Origin: Tetraselmis striata
Lineage: Eukaryota; Chlorophyta; Chlorodendrophyceae; Chlorodendrales; Chlorodendraceae
DNA length: 64,000 nt
Assembly: GCA_006384855.1 (NCBI GenBank)
Contig: VCJN01003311.1
Span: forward strand, 16,038-80,037
Direction of reading: 5' to 3'
Every line of letters begins with the position of its first letter. Position 1 is the stretch's first letter. Positions 51,044 to 59,653 of this stretch are shown one piece after another. Under the pieces are notes generated by a model. That model saw only the letters and a program-made list of their open reading frames with translations. It ran no database searches and had not been told where the DNA came from. A program made the position numbers and the translations under genes.

Positions 51044-52682
51044 AAATACACCCGCATGTCCCCTCCTCTCTTGGCTTGTGCAGGTTTGTAGCCCGCTACA
51101 CCTATGCGCGGAAGCCACCAAGTCTGGATGGCTCGCTGCTGTCAACGACGCTCCCAGCATCTCGGTCTCTGCGATCAAGCATTCCTCAGGTCACAGCGGC
51201 CGCCTAATGCTGTTATCGGGCCTCATACTGAGTTCGGGAAACAATTGTGGAGACCGGCTGACACACGTGTCGCTGTGGGAATGTGTGTGGCTTGCTTGCA
51301 CCAGGGACCACGCCGTGTACCGATACCCGCAGTGGCAAGGCACTCCCCGGGGCTGTCCTTGCGCTCCACGTGGACGACCCCGATGCAGCAGACTGGCGCG
51401 CCGGGGCTACGGGCGCTTCGCCCCTGGCGCTGCGCGTGCTGCTCTCGCTGGCTGGCGGCCAGCTGCACCTGCCCTCAGCGCCTGCGGACCTACGCGCCGG
51501 GATTGCGGCGCTTCATCCGGAGAATGTGACGGTGCCTAACATCAAAGGCGCTGCGATCTCCAAATCCCAAGGTAAGGCGGTAACATGTGTTTGTTTCTTC
51601 CTGCCCCCCCCTCCCCCCTCGGCCTCGGGGGTTCAAGCGAGGAGGAGTTCATGTTGGCGAACCGGATGCATGACTCTTGGCGTGCACTGTCATTCGCAGG
51701 CGCCGCGAGCCAGACTCAGCCTCTCACGCACCTGCAGCTACTGCCGACGTCGGGGAGTGACTTGAGGGCATTCTTCCCCGGAGCGCCGTCAAGCGCGCTG
51801 GACCCCGGCACGGGTGGGCACGTGCTTGTGCTTGAGGGCAGCCTGACCGACCTGAATGCTGCGATGGAGCAGGTGGCGTGCTGCCTGATGGAAGGCAATG
51901 AGGGGGATGAGGAGCTCCAGGTTTGTCAACCTCACTTATTTCTGTCATAATGTTGGCCAACCGCAGCAGGACATATGGTGCTCCATGTATGTGTGACATT
52001 CCTTGTGGAAAAGAGTGCTGTAAGGTTTATAGTCGAATGACGACAGTGAACGATGTGCAACACAGGTGCTCGTCAGTGACCTTGGAAACTACGGAGAGGA
52101 GTCCGTTACATGGGACAAGCAGGAAACCAGTCTGCTCGAGATTCAACGGTACGGCGACCTGGTGCCTCAGTCAGTGCCAAACACATGCCAAACACCCTCG
52201 TCCTCCCCCTTTATGCGCTGCTCTGAAACACGTGCGCTTCATCAAGAACAAACACATTAGCCCAATCAAGTGGTGTAATGAACTAGGGATGATTAGATAG
52301 ATGCCATGAAGCAGGCTAGGTCTTGGTTCCCTGTGAACCCAGGTGGCAGCCAGCTGGGGCTTGTCTTAATTAATGCGTGTCATGCCTCGTCAAACCCTCC
52401 AGGAACGGCACCGGGGAGCTGGACTTCCCGGGCAATGGCACCACAACGGAAGACAGTCCCCCCCTGATGGTGTTTCAAGCTATCCTGCTGGCGTCTCAGA
52501 TCCGCACCGCCAGCTCCGGTGGCTCCTCCGTGGTTCTCCCCGCCGTTCTGGGCGTTGTTTTCTTCATCGTGCTTGTCCTCATTTGCGCAGCTGGGATACT
52601 GTGGCTGTTGCGTCGCAGAAGGAGTGGAGCACCAGATTCACACCCCAGCAGGTACCCAGCGAATGTTGACACCTTGCGATAG
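22278..52682 (+). CDS. Giant filamin-repeat surface protein with laminin-IV-like, TIG-like and cadherin-like domains, single-pass membrane
   Basis: A hand-built model has 61 exons, 10,953 nt and 3,650 codons, and all 60 junctions keep frame. Order: signal peptide (1-19), laminin-IV/B-like domain (about 46-265), about 20 filamin-type repeats marked by D-x-(F/Y/W/H)-G-N, two TIG-like domains (about 2890-3050), cadherin-like tandem-95-type repeats (about 3095-3555), transmembrane helix 3601-3627, RRRR and a 23-residue cytoplasmic tail ending at TAG 52680-52682. The start is firm: it is followed by a signal peptide and preceded by an in-frame stop. The extracellular part carries many N-x-S/T sites. 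Laminin, filamin, TIG and cadherin-like folds are adhesion or matrix modules, so a role in cell-surface adhesion, mating or prey contact is an inference. Four introns use GC donors. Confidence 0.88.
22414..23394. other. Intron 1 of the giant gene
   Basis: This 981-bp intron (GTAAGC...AAAG) holds a short direct duplication: GATCTAATTTGAGCAGGT at about 22673 and again about 60 bp later. Nothing else is recognised. Confidence 0.7.
24860..28945 (+). other. Giant gene exons 7-16: first filamin-type repeats
   Basis: Exons: 24860-25069, 25445-25612, 25814-25914, 26045-26096, 26297-26474, 26751-26868, 27169-27284, 28257-28393, 28548-28665, 28754-28945. Repeat signatures include DGTYALSAPWELQLGTFTVE, AGGSAGDLLQLEIVGKDVFG followed by NT, and TAGDSLELSVQLQDTFGN (the last formed across an intron). 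Repeats alternate a D-x-F-G-N strand with a G-x-Y/F-x-V strand and end with an S/P-rich hinge, as in ABP280/filamin domains. Exons are short and split repeats at recurring positions. The 972-bp intron 27285-28256 has no recognisable content. Confidence 0.8.
29062..32080 (+). other. Giant gene exons 17-21: filamin-type repeats, longest exon
   Basis: Exons: 29062-29960, 30545-30808, 30907-31259, 31576-31698, 31810-32080. Exon 17 (899 nt) alone carries three D-x-x-G-N signatures (DMYGN, DAYGN, DEHGN) and the hinge GSPWTPDW; the others have DPFGN, DAWGN, L-FGN (split by an intron) and DAFGN. Exon 18 ends at a GC donor (CAG/GCAACC) followed by a poly-C run; a GT donor that keeps frame is not available there. 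Several N-x-S/T sites (NLSAAL, NASLLW, NVTVSQ) fit an extracellular location. Confidence 0.82.
30180..30370. other. Intron 29961-30544, no recognised content
   Basis: The 584-bp intron between exons 17 and 18 is AT-richer than the exons and contains short CCCC(A/T)AA stretches near 30080-30120. No gene or repeat partner is recognised. Confidence 0.4.
32205..32490 (+). repeat. Intronic repeat family 2, copy 1
   Basis: From GGTTCTCAACTGGCGACTTT through CACTACAAAACAGTGGTTTT and a poly-G tract to ACAAACCAAATTGG and CAACTAGTTGCCGG. It matches 44688-44905 with many substitutions. Both copies lie inside introns of the giant gene in the same orientation. Confidence 0.8.
33180..33770 (+). repeat. Intronic repeat family 1, copy 1
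   Basis: The AT-rich repeat starts near GGAAATTCGGCAATTGGAAA, includes TATTGCGAAT...TGCACTAA and AAATGGCGTTAAT-type sequence, and ends near GGCCAGGCACCGCCGTTTA. It lies in intron 22 (32649-33874). Base composition differs sharply from the exons. Confidence 0.85.
35053..35665 (+). repeat. Intronic repeat family 1, copy 2
   Basis: CTAACCAGTTTATTAGGATG...GAAGTTCGGTAATT...TCGTATTGCGAATCGATTTC...GGCCAGGCATCGCCGTTTAA aligns end to end with 33180-33770. It lies in intron 24 (34803-35915). Confidence 0.85.
36095..36305 (+). repeat. Telomere-like degenerate TTTAGGG stretch in an intron
   Basis: Repeated motifs TTAAGGGTTTTAAGAGTTTT, AGGGTTTAAGG, CCTAGGGTTTA and TTATTAGGGTTTG resemble degenerate TTTAGGG/TTTTAGGG telomere units. 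It lies between exons 25 and 26 after a poly-C tract. See also 42725-42790 in the opposite sense. Confidence 0.5.
37490..37915 (+). repeat. Intronic repeat family 1, copy 3 (3'-truncated)
   Basis: CTAACCAGTCTGGGATGGAA...TCGTATTGCGAATTCATTTC...CAAAATGGCGTTAATTATAC aligns with the first two thirds of the other two copies. It lies in intron 29 (37322-38038). Confidence 0.85.
38813..38930. mobile_element. MITE-family fragment in intron 30
   Basis: GCAGGCCGCATTTAAGAAGC...GGCTCGTGTTGATCTCCTAG...TAATTCACACGAGTACG shares the end sequences of the 12725 family. It lies inside the 926-bp intron 38231-39156. Confidence 0.55.
39852..39985 (+). repeat. TATG/TATA microsatellite in an intron
   Basis: About 130 bp of (GTAT)n and (CATA)n with TATATG variants lie in the intron 39626-40156. 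Open frames here are trivial. Confidence 0.95.
40954..44571 (+). other. Giant gene exons 35-43: filamin-type repeats
   Basis: Exons: 40954-41073, 41647-41754, 42181-42263, 42456-42608, 42911-42995, 43371-43737, 43852-44069, 44259-44331, 44426-44571. Signatures include VVVLLRDIYGNPA, IAIYPRDAFGNSIPE, VAVYSRDAYGNPTP and LKLSVQAVDQYSN. Exon 40 ends at a GC donor (GCAG/GCGCGG), which alone joins SNITA to GDNATV in frame. Conserved N-glycosylation sequons (NWT, NLT, NYT, NIT, NAT) are frequent. Confidence 0.82.
42725..42790 (-). repeat. Telomere-like degenerate CCCTAAA stretch in an intron
   Basis: GTTTAAACCCTAAACGCTTC, ATAAAACCCTACAAT and CATAAACCCTAAACCCCGG give three to four copies of CCCTAAA on +. 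It lies in the intron 42609-42910. Confidence 0.6.
44688..44905 (+). repeat. Intronic repeat family 2, copy 2
   Basis: GGTTATTAACTGGCGACGTA...CACTACAGACGGTGGTTTTG...ACAAACCAAATTGG...CAACTAGTTGCTGG aligns with 32205-32490. Here the poly-G tracts lie just outside (44641-44651 and 44935-44952). Confidence 0.8.
44988..47868 (+). other. Giant gene exons 44-50: filamin-type repeats
   Basis: Exons: 44988-45165, 45430-45582, 45957-46031, 46225-46478, 47264-47387, 47531-47649, 47767-47868. Signatures: DGQYRLTLQLTRAGSVTVTV, FTPLDEFRN, LLVGMRDRYGNTVPL, LTSAGTYSVSVE and VQLQLRDVFGNPIAS. The last is the final clear filamin-type repeat. Between 46479 and 47263 there is a 785-bp intron with a poly-G tract and a repeat that has a partner near 49600. 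Confidence 0.8.
46555..46680 (+). repeat. Intronic repeat family 3, copy 1
   Basis: A poly-G tract (46602-46622) is followed by AACGTTATTTATCCGCAAAC and TGTTTGCATGGTA. It matches 49600-49725. It lies in the intron 46479-47263. Confidence 0.7.
47968..49342 (+). other. Giant gene exons 51-53: TIG-like domains
   Basis: Exons: 47968-48070, 48326-48554, 48802-49342. Exon 52 encodes VEVLSIEPQTGPQAGATAVT then ITGRNFYPSSTIR, the hallmark start of an IPT/TIG domain (P-x-x-G-P-x-x-G-G-x-x-v-x-i-x-G-x-x-F). Exon 53 continues it (CRFGPEW...LICPTPE) and holds a second, weaker TIG-like start (VVASVSPVWLDASAPGQLVL, SGTALGF). TIG domains occur in plexins, Met-type receptors and many microbial and algal surface proteins. 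Exon 53 ends at a GC donor (CAG/GCAAGT). Confidence 0.8.
49600..49725 (+). repeat. Intronic repeat family 3, copy 2
   Basis: A poly-G tract (about 49662-49675) is followed by AACGTTACTTATCTGCAAAC and TGTTTGCAAGGTA. It lies in the intron 49343-49914, which shows no other recognisable content. Confidence 0.7.
49915..52148 (+). other. Giant gene exons 54-60: cadherin-like (tandem-95-type) repeats
   Basis: Exons: 49915-50040, 50185-50304, 50437-50901, 51084-51189, 51305-51571, 51700-51920, 52066-52148. Hallmarks: DIDVLLNDT, AVLRYTPGALFELDDTLVYE (the Y-T-P...D-x-x-x-Y pattern), AAVNDAPSISV (the N-D-A-P hinge), ALHVDDPDAAD with GGQLHLP, and LEGSLTDLNAAMEQV, which corresponds to L-x-G-x-L-x-D-I-N-A-A-L in tandem-95 and cadherin-like families. 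Exon 56 ends at a GC donor (CAG/GCAAGC). These modules lie between the TIG domains and the membrane anchor. Confidence 0.75.
52403..52682 (+). other. Giant gene exon 61: transmembrane helix and cytoplasmic tail
   Basis: After the acceptor CCTCCAG the exon joins exon 60 as IQ-R-NGTGELDF. It encodes a 27-residue hydrophobic helix (VVLPAVLGVVFFIVLVLICA followed by AGILWLL), then RRRR as stop-transfer signal and a short tail ending NVDTLR. With the N-terminal signal peptide this gives type I topology. A TGTAA, the usual chlorophyte polyadenylation signal, lies at 52689, but it is too close to the stop to call as functional. Confidence 0.88.
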
Positions 52683-53764
52683 GCGGTGTAAAGTGTGATG
52701 TGCCCGAGCCGACTGCCACTTTTGTGATGGCCACTGCAAACATCGGAGGATTCCACTTTGATTGTTGCGCTCAATCAGCATGCCGAGCTCGCTTTCCTGC
52801 CAGCGCCATTGCAATGGCCTTATCGTCTTCTGTACATGGTCATATGACTGATTTCTGCCCCCCCCCACCATCACCCCCCCCCCCCCCCCTTTAAACAATC
52901 CAATATGCGCTCTGCACGGTGGCAGTGACGGTGCTTCCGATGTGCCGAAGCGGTGGAGGAACATTTGGGGCGTGTTTTCATCCATGCCGTTCTCCCCATC
53001 TCGTCCGACAAGCAATTCAGGAACCAAAACAGGTATGGGCCGGACGGCGGGGCAGAGGACCGCACTGTGCGCAACCTAACGTATCATTGTTGTTCCTTGT
53101 TGTCGGGAATCATACACGCAGTATCACAAGGAAATTTGCTGACAGCGTCTGACTGTTTGTTATCAACAGGTGCTTCGCGTATAAGTGTCGCTCTTCAGGA
53201 AAAAATGCTTGGCCATGGGAGCAAACGCGGCACTGGCGGGGGTCACCGCAAAGCAAGCACAAACATCCGTGGACATGATCAGGTCCATTACAACAACACC
53301 GTGTTCGAGAATTCTCCAGGACGTTGAATGTGGCACACACTGTTCCTGCAGGCAGCCAGTGCATTGTGGCTGCTTGTAGATGCTGGCACTGATTTACAAT
53401 ATTGTGTGAAAAGCTGATTGCCTATGCTGGTGCCATCCTGCAGCATTATCCTTTGTCAAACTGATAGCTGTAATACCGATGGTATCCTGATCGCATGGCC
53501 TTATTGCGCTCTCCCGATAGTAGTAGCCAGCACTACGCTGCTGGTCTGTGCTGTTTACCAATGTGGTCATTGCCAGCCCCGGTAATCGCATTATGATAAT
53601 AAAGCAGCAGCATGCAAGTATATGTGGCGACGGGTCTTAGGCACCGATACATATGGCCTACACATGCAACTGCAGGAGTGCGATATAACTTGCATTGGCT
53701 TCTGCTGAGGCAACCCTTCATATTCCGTGGCCAGCAGGAGGGTAGTTGTAGTGTGTGTTTGTGT

Positions 53765-53795
<31 letters not shown>

Positions 53796-56700
53796 GGGGG
53801 CAAGTCCGCCGGCGCGGTGCACGCACACCTTGCAGTGACTGCTGCGCTGGTTGTGTTCCACCGGCCAGTTCGCCAGCTCACACCATACACCACACCAAAG
53901 GCACTGAAGCAGGCCGGCCCTATTCCAATGGAACCGTGTGTACCGGCGTAGTGCGGCTAATGGAAAGTTACATTTCAGACTTTCCGTGCATCGGTATATG
54001 GTGTACTGCATACGGCTGCTTTATTAGGCCGGTCCGATTTAATGTCATGTTTTAGTACTCTACTTTCCGGAGAAGCAAGGGGGGGGGGGGGTCACTTCGT
54101 AAGAGGCCTCAACTTTATGTTCACGTACTTAAGCAGTACTACTCGGCGGCTGGGAGCGGTGCATGAGCGGCTGGGGGCGCAGCCCCACACCGCCGCCGCC
54201 GTTAATATCCATGCCATGCATATCCTTGGGCGTCCCAGTGATGAAGACGGAGGACTCATAGTGATGAGGTGTTACATACTGTTTTGCCTTTATGCAAAAC
54301 CCGTGAGCGTGCTGGCTATGAGGTGCTTGTGAGGGGCGCCAAGGCCAACTGTGCTGAGAAGATGCGAGAACTTTATAGGGAGGCAGCATTATTGCGCAAC
54401 ATGGCATAGCAGCGCGGTGAGCGCAGCAACACATAGCAGTGGCATACAACAGCTGAGGAACATCATATCACTACATGGAGGGGTGGACAGGGCCATGATG
54501 ATCGCGTGGTTGGGTTGCCATGATGTTGACCGTAATATAGTGATGGTTCCAAAAACTGCACCACCCCCTCTCCGTGTTTTGCTTGCATATGGCAGGGAAC
54601 AACCTTCTGCACACAGCCATGCATTGAAACCATTAAAAAGTCATGCCAGTGGTAGTTATTTTGCAACTTTGGGCATATTCTACTAAGTACTGTGAGATCA
54701 ACATAAATAAAGTAGAGGGTGCGTGGAAATAGGAGGGGGGGGTCTAAAACATAAACTTAATTCGGACCTGCCAAATTGTGATTTATGGGGGCGCCCGGGC
54801 GGACGAGTAGTAGCAGGGCGTTTGAAAGCAGGTCCATGACCAGCCTGCTCACGCACAGTTTCGCGTTGATCTTTTTGTCGACTTAAATTTGTTACTACAC
54901 TATCGTCGCGATCTACATCATTGATTATTCTTACCACGGGTGCAGGTGCTACGGTCGCTACTACGAGTAGCGACTAGCGCTACAAAATAATAATATCGGT
55001 CGACTAGCGACCGGTAGTAGCTTGCACGTGATGACGACTGTAGTGAGCAGACTCTCACGATACACCATGTGTATACGAGACACTCCCTCGCAGTAAGGAT
55101 TTATGTCTATAAGGAATTAATTACATCAGGGCTTTCACAGAAGCGCACTACAACAGAACTAACAGCAACTATGAGGATTTATGTCATCCACGGATCCTGC
55201 GCTCCACTGCAAGGAGGTAATCCTTGATCATCGTTCATCGCTACGAGCTGTTCTTCGACGTGCTCTGCTAAAAGCGCGGACGAGGATGCGTGGATGTCCG
55301 TGTGAATTAATTTGCAAATAAAGCGCGAGATACTAACAAATCCAACGCAAAAAGGAGCAGTACTAGGAGATCAACGACACGCGCCGCGTCTACTACGGGT
55401 ACAAGTACCCGCATGGGGCCACAGCATAATAGCAAAATATAATTACATGAGCTATAGCTGCAAAAAGCGATCAGCAATCATCCGAAAAAGCAATAGGAAA
55501 AGTCCACAACAGCAACTGTGCGGTGGAAACATAACAGTACTGGTGTGAATCACAACCAGGCTAGCAGTAACAATAAATCCGCATCACCGCGAAAAGTAGT
55601 ACAGTACAGATACTCGTACTCTCGACAAAGATCAACACAGCCAGCGCCGCTTAAGCGGCCCGCATCCACCAGCACTCGTACCCAGTAAGGATTATAGTCG
55701 CTCCAGCGCAGCGCACCGCAGCCGTAGTTATCGCGTGACTCGTGATCGCGGCGGCGGGCAGATACCGCGTACCCTGCTGGCGTACCGTACTGGAAGTGGC
55801 CGCTACCCGTCGCCGTAGCAGCCGACGGTAGTACTTTGCCTTCCCCAGACTCTCCCCCGTGCTGTTAACCAAACCCATTGTAGCCGAATCGTGCGCGCAG
55901 CCATAAACGCGAGCAGTAGCGACTTGTGGGAGCCCCGCGGACAACAGCGCCCCGCAGCGAGCATCTGCCAACCGCTACCCGTAGAAGCCAGCTCCCAACG
56001 AACCTAGCAAGCCGCCGCTACAGTGCTTCAGATCCGAGGCTGCTCACGCTGTTTCGGCGGGTACCTTCGATCTCTTGGCCCCTTTGGCCTCAGCGAGCAG
56101 CAGCTCCAGCTAGTGAGTGTGCTCTCCTGCCAGTACCCGTCCGAGTATCTCCCATTTCCACCTCGCGCCCCACCCCTTTCGGGCTTCCAGCCTCCAGCCA
56201 GACCAGAGCCCCTGCGCTCTCCGTCCCCGCCTTGCCTTGTTGAGAGGGGCCCTTCCCGGCGACCTTATCCATCGTTTCTGAACTTGGCAGCCGATGCACA
56301 AAGGATTGGCTTTAAGGTGAAACAAACAGCAACAGCGAGCTACAGGATTGGTGGTGGGGGACGACTGTGCGCGTGTTCGCTTTCGCCGCGGGAGCAGTAC
56401 AGTTATGTTCAGTATGCTGCGTCTGTACCTGTATGTACCACCAATTCAGAATATTACCGGTACCAGTGTCGAGTCGGGGCGTGTCGGTAGTACCTATCAT
56501 CCCCCCCCCCCCCCCCCCCCCCCCCCGGGGCCGACCGCCCGAGCCTTCGCGTGTCACGGCCGTCCAAACATTATAGGGTCCACACCTTCCCGGCTGAAGT
56601 GTCTGCCTACCTGGATATTGGCACCAGCTACCTGTACAAGCACCCCTGCGGATTTGCAATACTCTACTTGCGCTAGGCTGCGAGTCTTAGTATTATTTAT

Positions 56701-56824
56701 TTAAACGCGTTATTTGCTCCCGTAGCGACTGACGACGATGCTCCTGTACGCGGCCCAGGCCAGGGACTGCCACCTCCGCGAGCCAGGGCACCGCCGGTGA
56801 CGCGCGCCCTCGGCCGGCGCTAGC
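52683..56824. other. Stretch between the giant gene and HSF; no supported gene
   Basis: Poly-C tracts lie at 52859 and 52874, a (TG)n plus poly-G block at 53755-53800, and a poly-G at 54080. I find no conserved protein on either strand. An AT-rich part at 54690-55690 holds sequences (GCGCGGACGA, CATCCACGGATCC, CTCGCAGTAAGGATT) related to those at 13985-14050, so transposon-derived DNA is likely there. HSF 5' UTR and promoter should lie near 56500-56824 but show no clear TATA box. Confidence 0.5.
55530..55690. mobile_element. MITE-family copy
   Basis: GTACTGGTGTGAATCACAAC...GCTAGCAGTAACAATAAA...AAAGATCAACACAGCCAGCG...CTTAAGCGGCCCGCATCC matches one half of the element at 12725-13115 in order. 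Confidence 0.65.
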
Positions 56825-59578
56825 ATGGCATCAGGGACACAGCCACCGCCGTTTCTCATAAAGACGTGCGCCCCCACCCCCCTCCGCCCGCCCGTACTTC
56901 TAAGTGCGCGTGAACCTGTTTTGCCCGCGAGCGAGCCCGCCGTGGTCCCGCGATATCCGTATCACCGAGCGCACCGCTCCGCGAATTGTTCAGCCAGCAG
57001 CGGCGCTCAGATGGTTTCGTGGCCCCCTTTCCCTCGCCATCCCCACCGTGCCTGGCCTGTCGCTCTACCCGCAGCTTTGACATAGTGGAAGACTCCGAGA
57101 CGGATGACATCGTGTCGTGGAGCGAGGACGGCAACAGGTCCCCCCCCCCCCCCCCCCGGGGCCTCCCTGTTTCTACCCTTTTAGGCACTATTTCGCACCT
57201 TCCTGTCGTGGAATTGGCTCCTCGTGCCGAACCTGCCTCCCGCGCAACTCAGGTTCACGGTGTGGAAGCCCATGGAGTTTGCGAGAGACCTTCTGCCGAA
57301 GAACTTCAAACACAACAACTTCTCCAGTTTCGTCCGGCAGCTCAATACCTATGTGAGCAGCGACCCTGCCTGCACTGTCCCTGACGGCTGTGGCGCACTC
57401 ACCGGTACCCTGGGACTGCCAAGATCCCACGCTTTTGACTCGGCTCCGCGCATCTCCCCCTGTCCAGGGCTTTCGGAAAACCAATCCGGACCAGCAACAG
57501 TTTGAGAACGAATTGTTCATGCGGGGGCGGAGAGACCTGCTGGGCGAAATCCAACGCCGGAAGACGAGCTTTGCAGCCAACGGGAAAGGCCCAGCTGGGC
57601 GAAACGTCGCAGGTGCTGATATCAACATGTATCCTGATGGTAGCCTGATGATGGGATACGGTTTGCCGGGTTCTTATGAGTATCAATCGCGGTATTACGA
57701 GGGCACAGGTGTGGGAGCCAGCCATGAGGTGCTGGACGGCTCGCGCAGCGTGGCGATTGAGGTGCGGCTGTGCCTAACCCCCCCCCCCCCCCCCCTTCTG
57801 CCTGCATGCCGGGCTGCTGGTAGAGCTGCTTTTGCAGTCGCAAGGCAGTGGCAAGTATGGCAGGTCTCTCGCCCGCATGGTCACCGCCGTCGATGTGCCC
57901 TGAGCCCAGGTTGGGAAGTTTGGGGGGGACAGCATGGACGGCAACAACAGGGACTACACCATGCTCAGTATGGAGCTGGTCCGGATGCGCCAAGTCCAGC
58001 AGGTAAGCCCCCCCCCCCCCCCCCCCCCCTGGCCCTCGACTACGGGAGACGCCCTGTGTCTACCTGTGTGCCTGCCCGCCCGCCCAGTGGCATGCACATG
58101 CAACGTGACCGCCGCGTGCCATGTAACACCGCAGCAAAACGAGGCCACGATGAAGAAGATGATGATCTATGCACAACAGCGCGACAAGAAAATAAACTCG
58201 CTGGAGGAGGAGGTGTCGTACCTCAAGGGCTGCCTGGCGTATGTGTGTCAAGCCAACCCAGACATGCTGCGCGACATGGAGGCGGCCGGCGACTTTCTGC
58301 GACTCAGCGAATTCGGCACCACTAGTGACTCCCCCTTTCTCCCTCTCCCCCCCCCCCCCCCCCCCCCCTCTCCAGGCATGGCTCAGCGCCGTCGCCATTC
58401 ACGGTGTGGCCTGACTCGCTTGTGGCGCGTGTCCCGTGGCCACGCCCGCAGACGCCAAGCGGCCCCGAGTGCGGACGGAGTACAACGACAACAACCAGAA
58501 GATGGTGCTGCACTCAAGCCAGATCCGGCAGCAGCCTGCGGGGGCTCGCCCGGTCACCCAGCAGAACCAGGACTTTGAGATCATGGAGATGTTTGACAAC
58601 ATGTCCACGGGTATGGGTAGCGCGAATGGCATGGGGAGCCAGCCGATGCAGCGCGAGATGGACATCCACTCTGTGGGGTCCGGGGAGTCTGGCGCGGCGG
58701 GCGGCGGGCACAGCCAGTTCCACTCGCCGGTGGTGGACCAGGGTGACGTGTGCATCACTCCGCTGGAGGAGGGCTCGTGCGAGATTCAGTCGGCGGAGCA
58801 CGCTTTGCAGCCTGCGATGGTGTCGTTCCCGGGGCAGGGGCATCCACAGTCGCAGCCGCAGCAGCCGTACAGCGGCGCTGGGGTGATGCGGCCGCCCCCG
58901 AGCCGCCGCTCCGGCACTTGGAGCCGCAACAGCGGAGGCAGCGGGGGCGGGGGCAGCGTGATGCCGCAGGGCGTGCATGGGCAGGGGGGGCAGCTGCAGC
59001 CCCAGGTCGTGTACCCGGCGGGGCAGCCGGTGATGCGGGCGCCGGGGAGGCCCAATGCCTCTCAGAGCATGGACCCGCCCACTGTCTATGTGTACGACCC
59101 GTCCGCCGGGCAGGCCGGCGGCTATGCCCCGAGCGCCGGAACAGCTGTGGGCGGCCATAACCCGCAAGGTTCGCCAGAGGCCCCGCCCACCATAGTCATG
59201 GGCTCGAACCCGGGGGCGTCGCCGCGCCAGTATGCGTCGGAGGCGCCGGGGGACCTGTCATCGCAGAAGCGGCCGTCTCAATCTGACATGGACGACAACG
59301 GCCCGGGCCTGTCAAGCCTCTCGCTGCCCCTGTCCGGGCTTGACGACCCGCTGTTCCGCGACGATGCGACGAATGATCTCCTGTTGACCGCAGGAAGCGG
59401 CATGCTCCCGAACTTCATGGCCTTCGGGGAGCCGATGCCGCCGCAGCAGCAGTTTGGCAATCCCGGCCCCGATGTGTGGAACTCGGGGCCGCAAGAGCCG
59501 GTAAGTTGGGACCCCCAGCAGCAATGGACACCACAACCTGGTGAGGCGCCGCCTCGGACGCTGCCGCCTGCGCAGTGA
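56825..59578 (+). CDS. HSF: Heat shock transcription factor (HSF), plant type
   Basis: The model has seven exons: 56825-56865, 57075-57137, 57253-57352, 57468-57761, 57910-58002, 58135-58324, 58452-59578 (1,908 nt, 635 residues, all phases consistent). Residues 8-105 are a complete HSF DNA-binding domain: [92 protein letters not shown]. The intron between NTY and GFRK is at the position conserved in plant HSF genes. Residues about 180-235 form the HR-A/B coiled coil ([12 protein letters not shown]..., [14 protein letters not shown]). KRPRVR (263-268) is a likely nuclear localisation signal. The Gly/Gln/Pro-rich C-terminus may activate transcription ([15 protein letters not shown]). HSFs bind nGAAn repeats as trimers and induce chaperone genes. 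The start is supported by the immediate PPPFLIKT. Confidence 0.95.
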
Positions 59579-59621
59579 GGCTGTGCATTGCGCGGGCACA
59601 TCGGCTTCCGGCACCCGTCGA

Positions 59622-59653
<32 letters not shown>

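Noticed and set aside
58514-59167. 217-codon minus-strand frame over the HSF C-terminus
   Set aside because: It is antisense to exon 7 of HSF and is Arg/Pro/His-rich as expected for a shadow of Gly/Gln/Pro-rich coding sequence.
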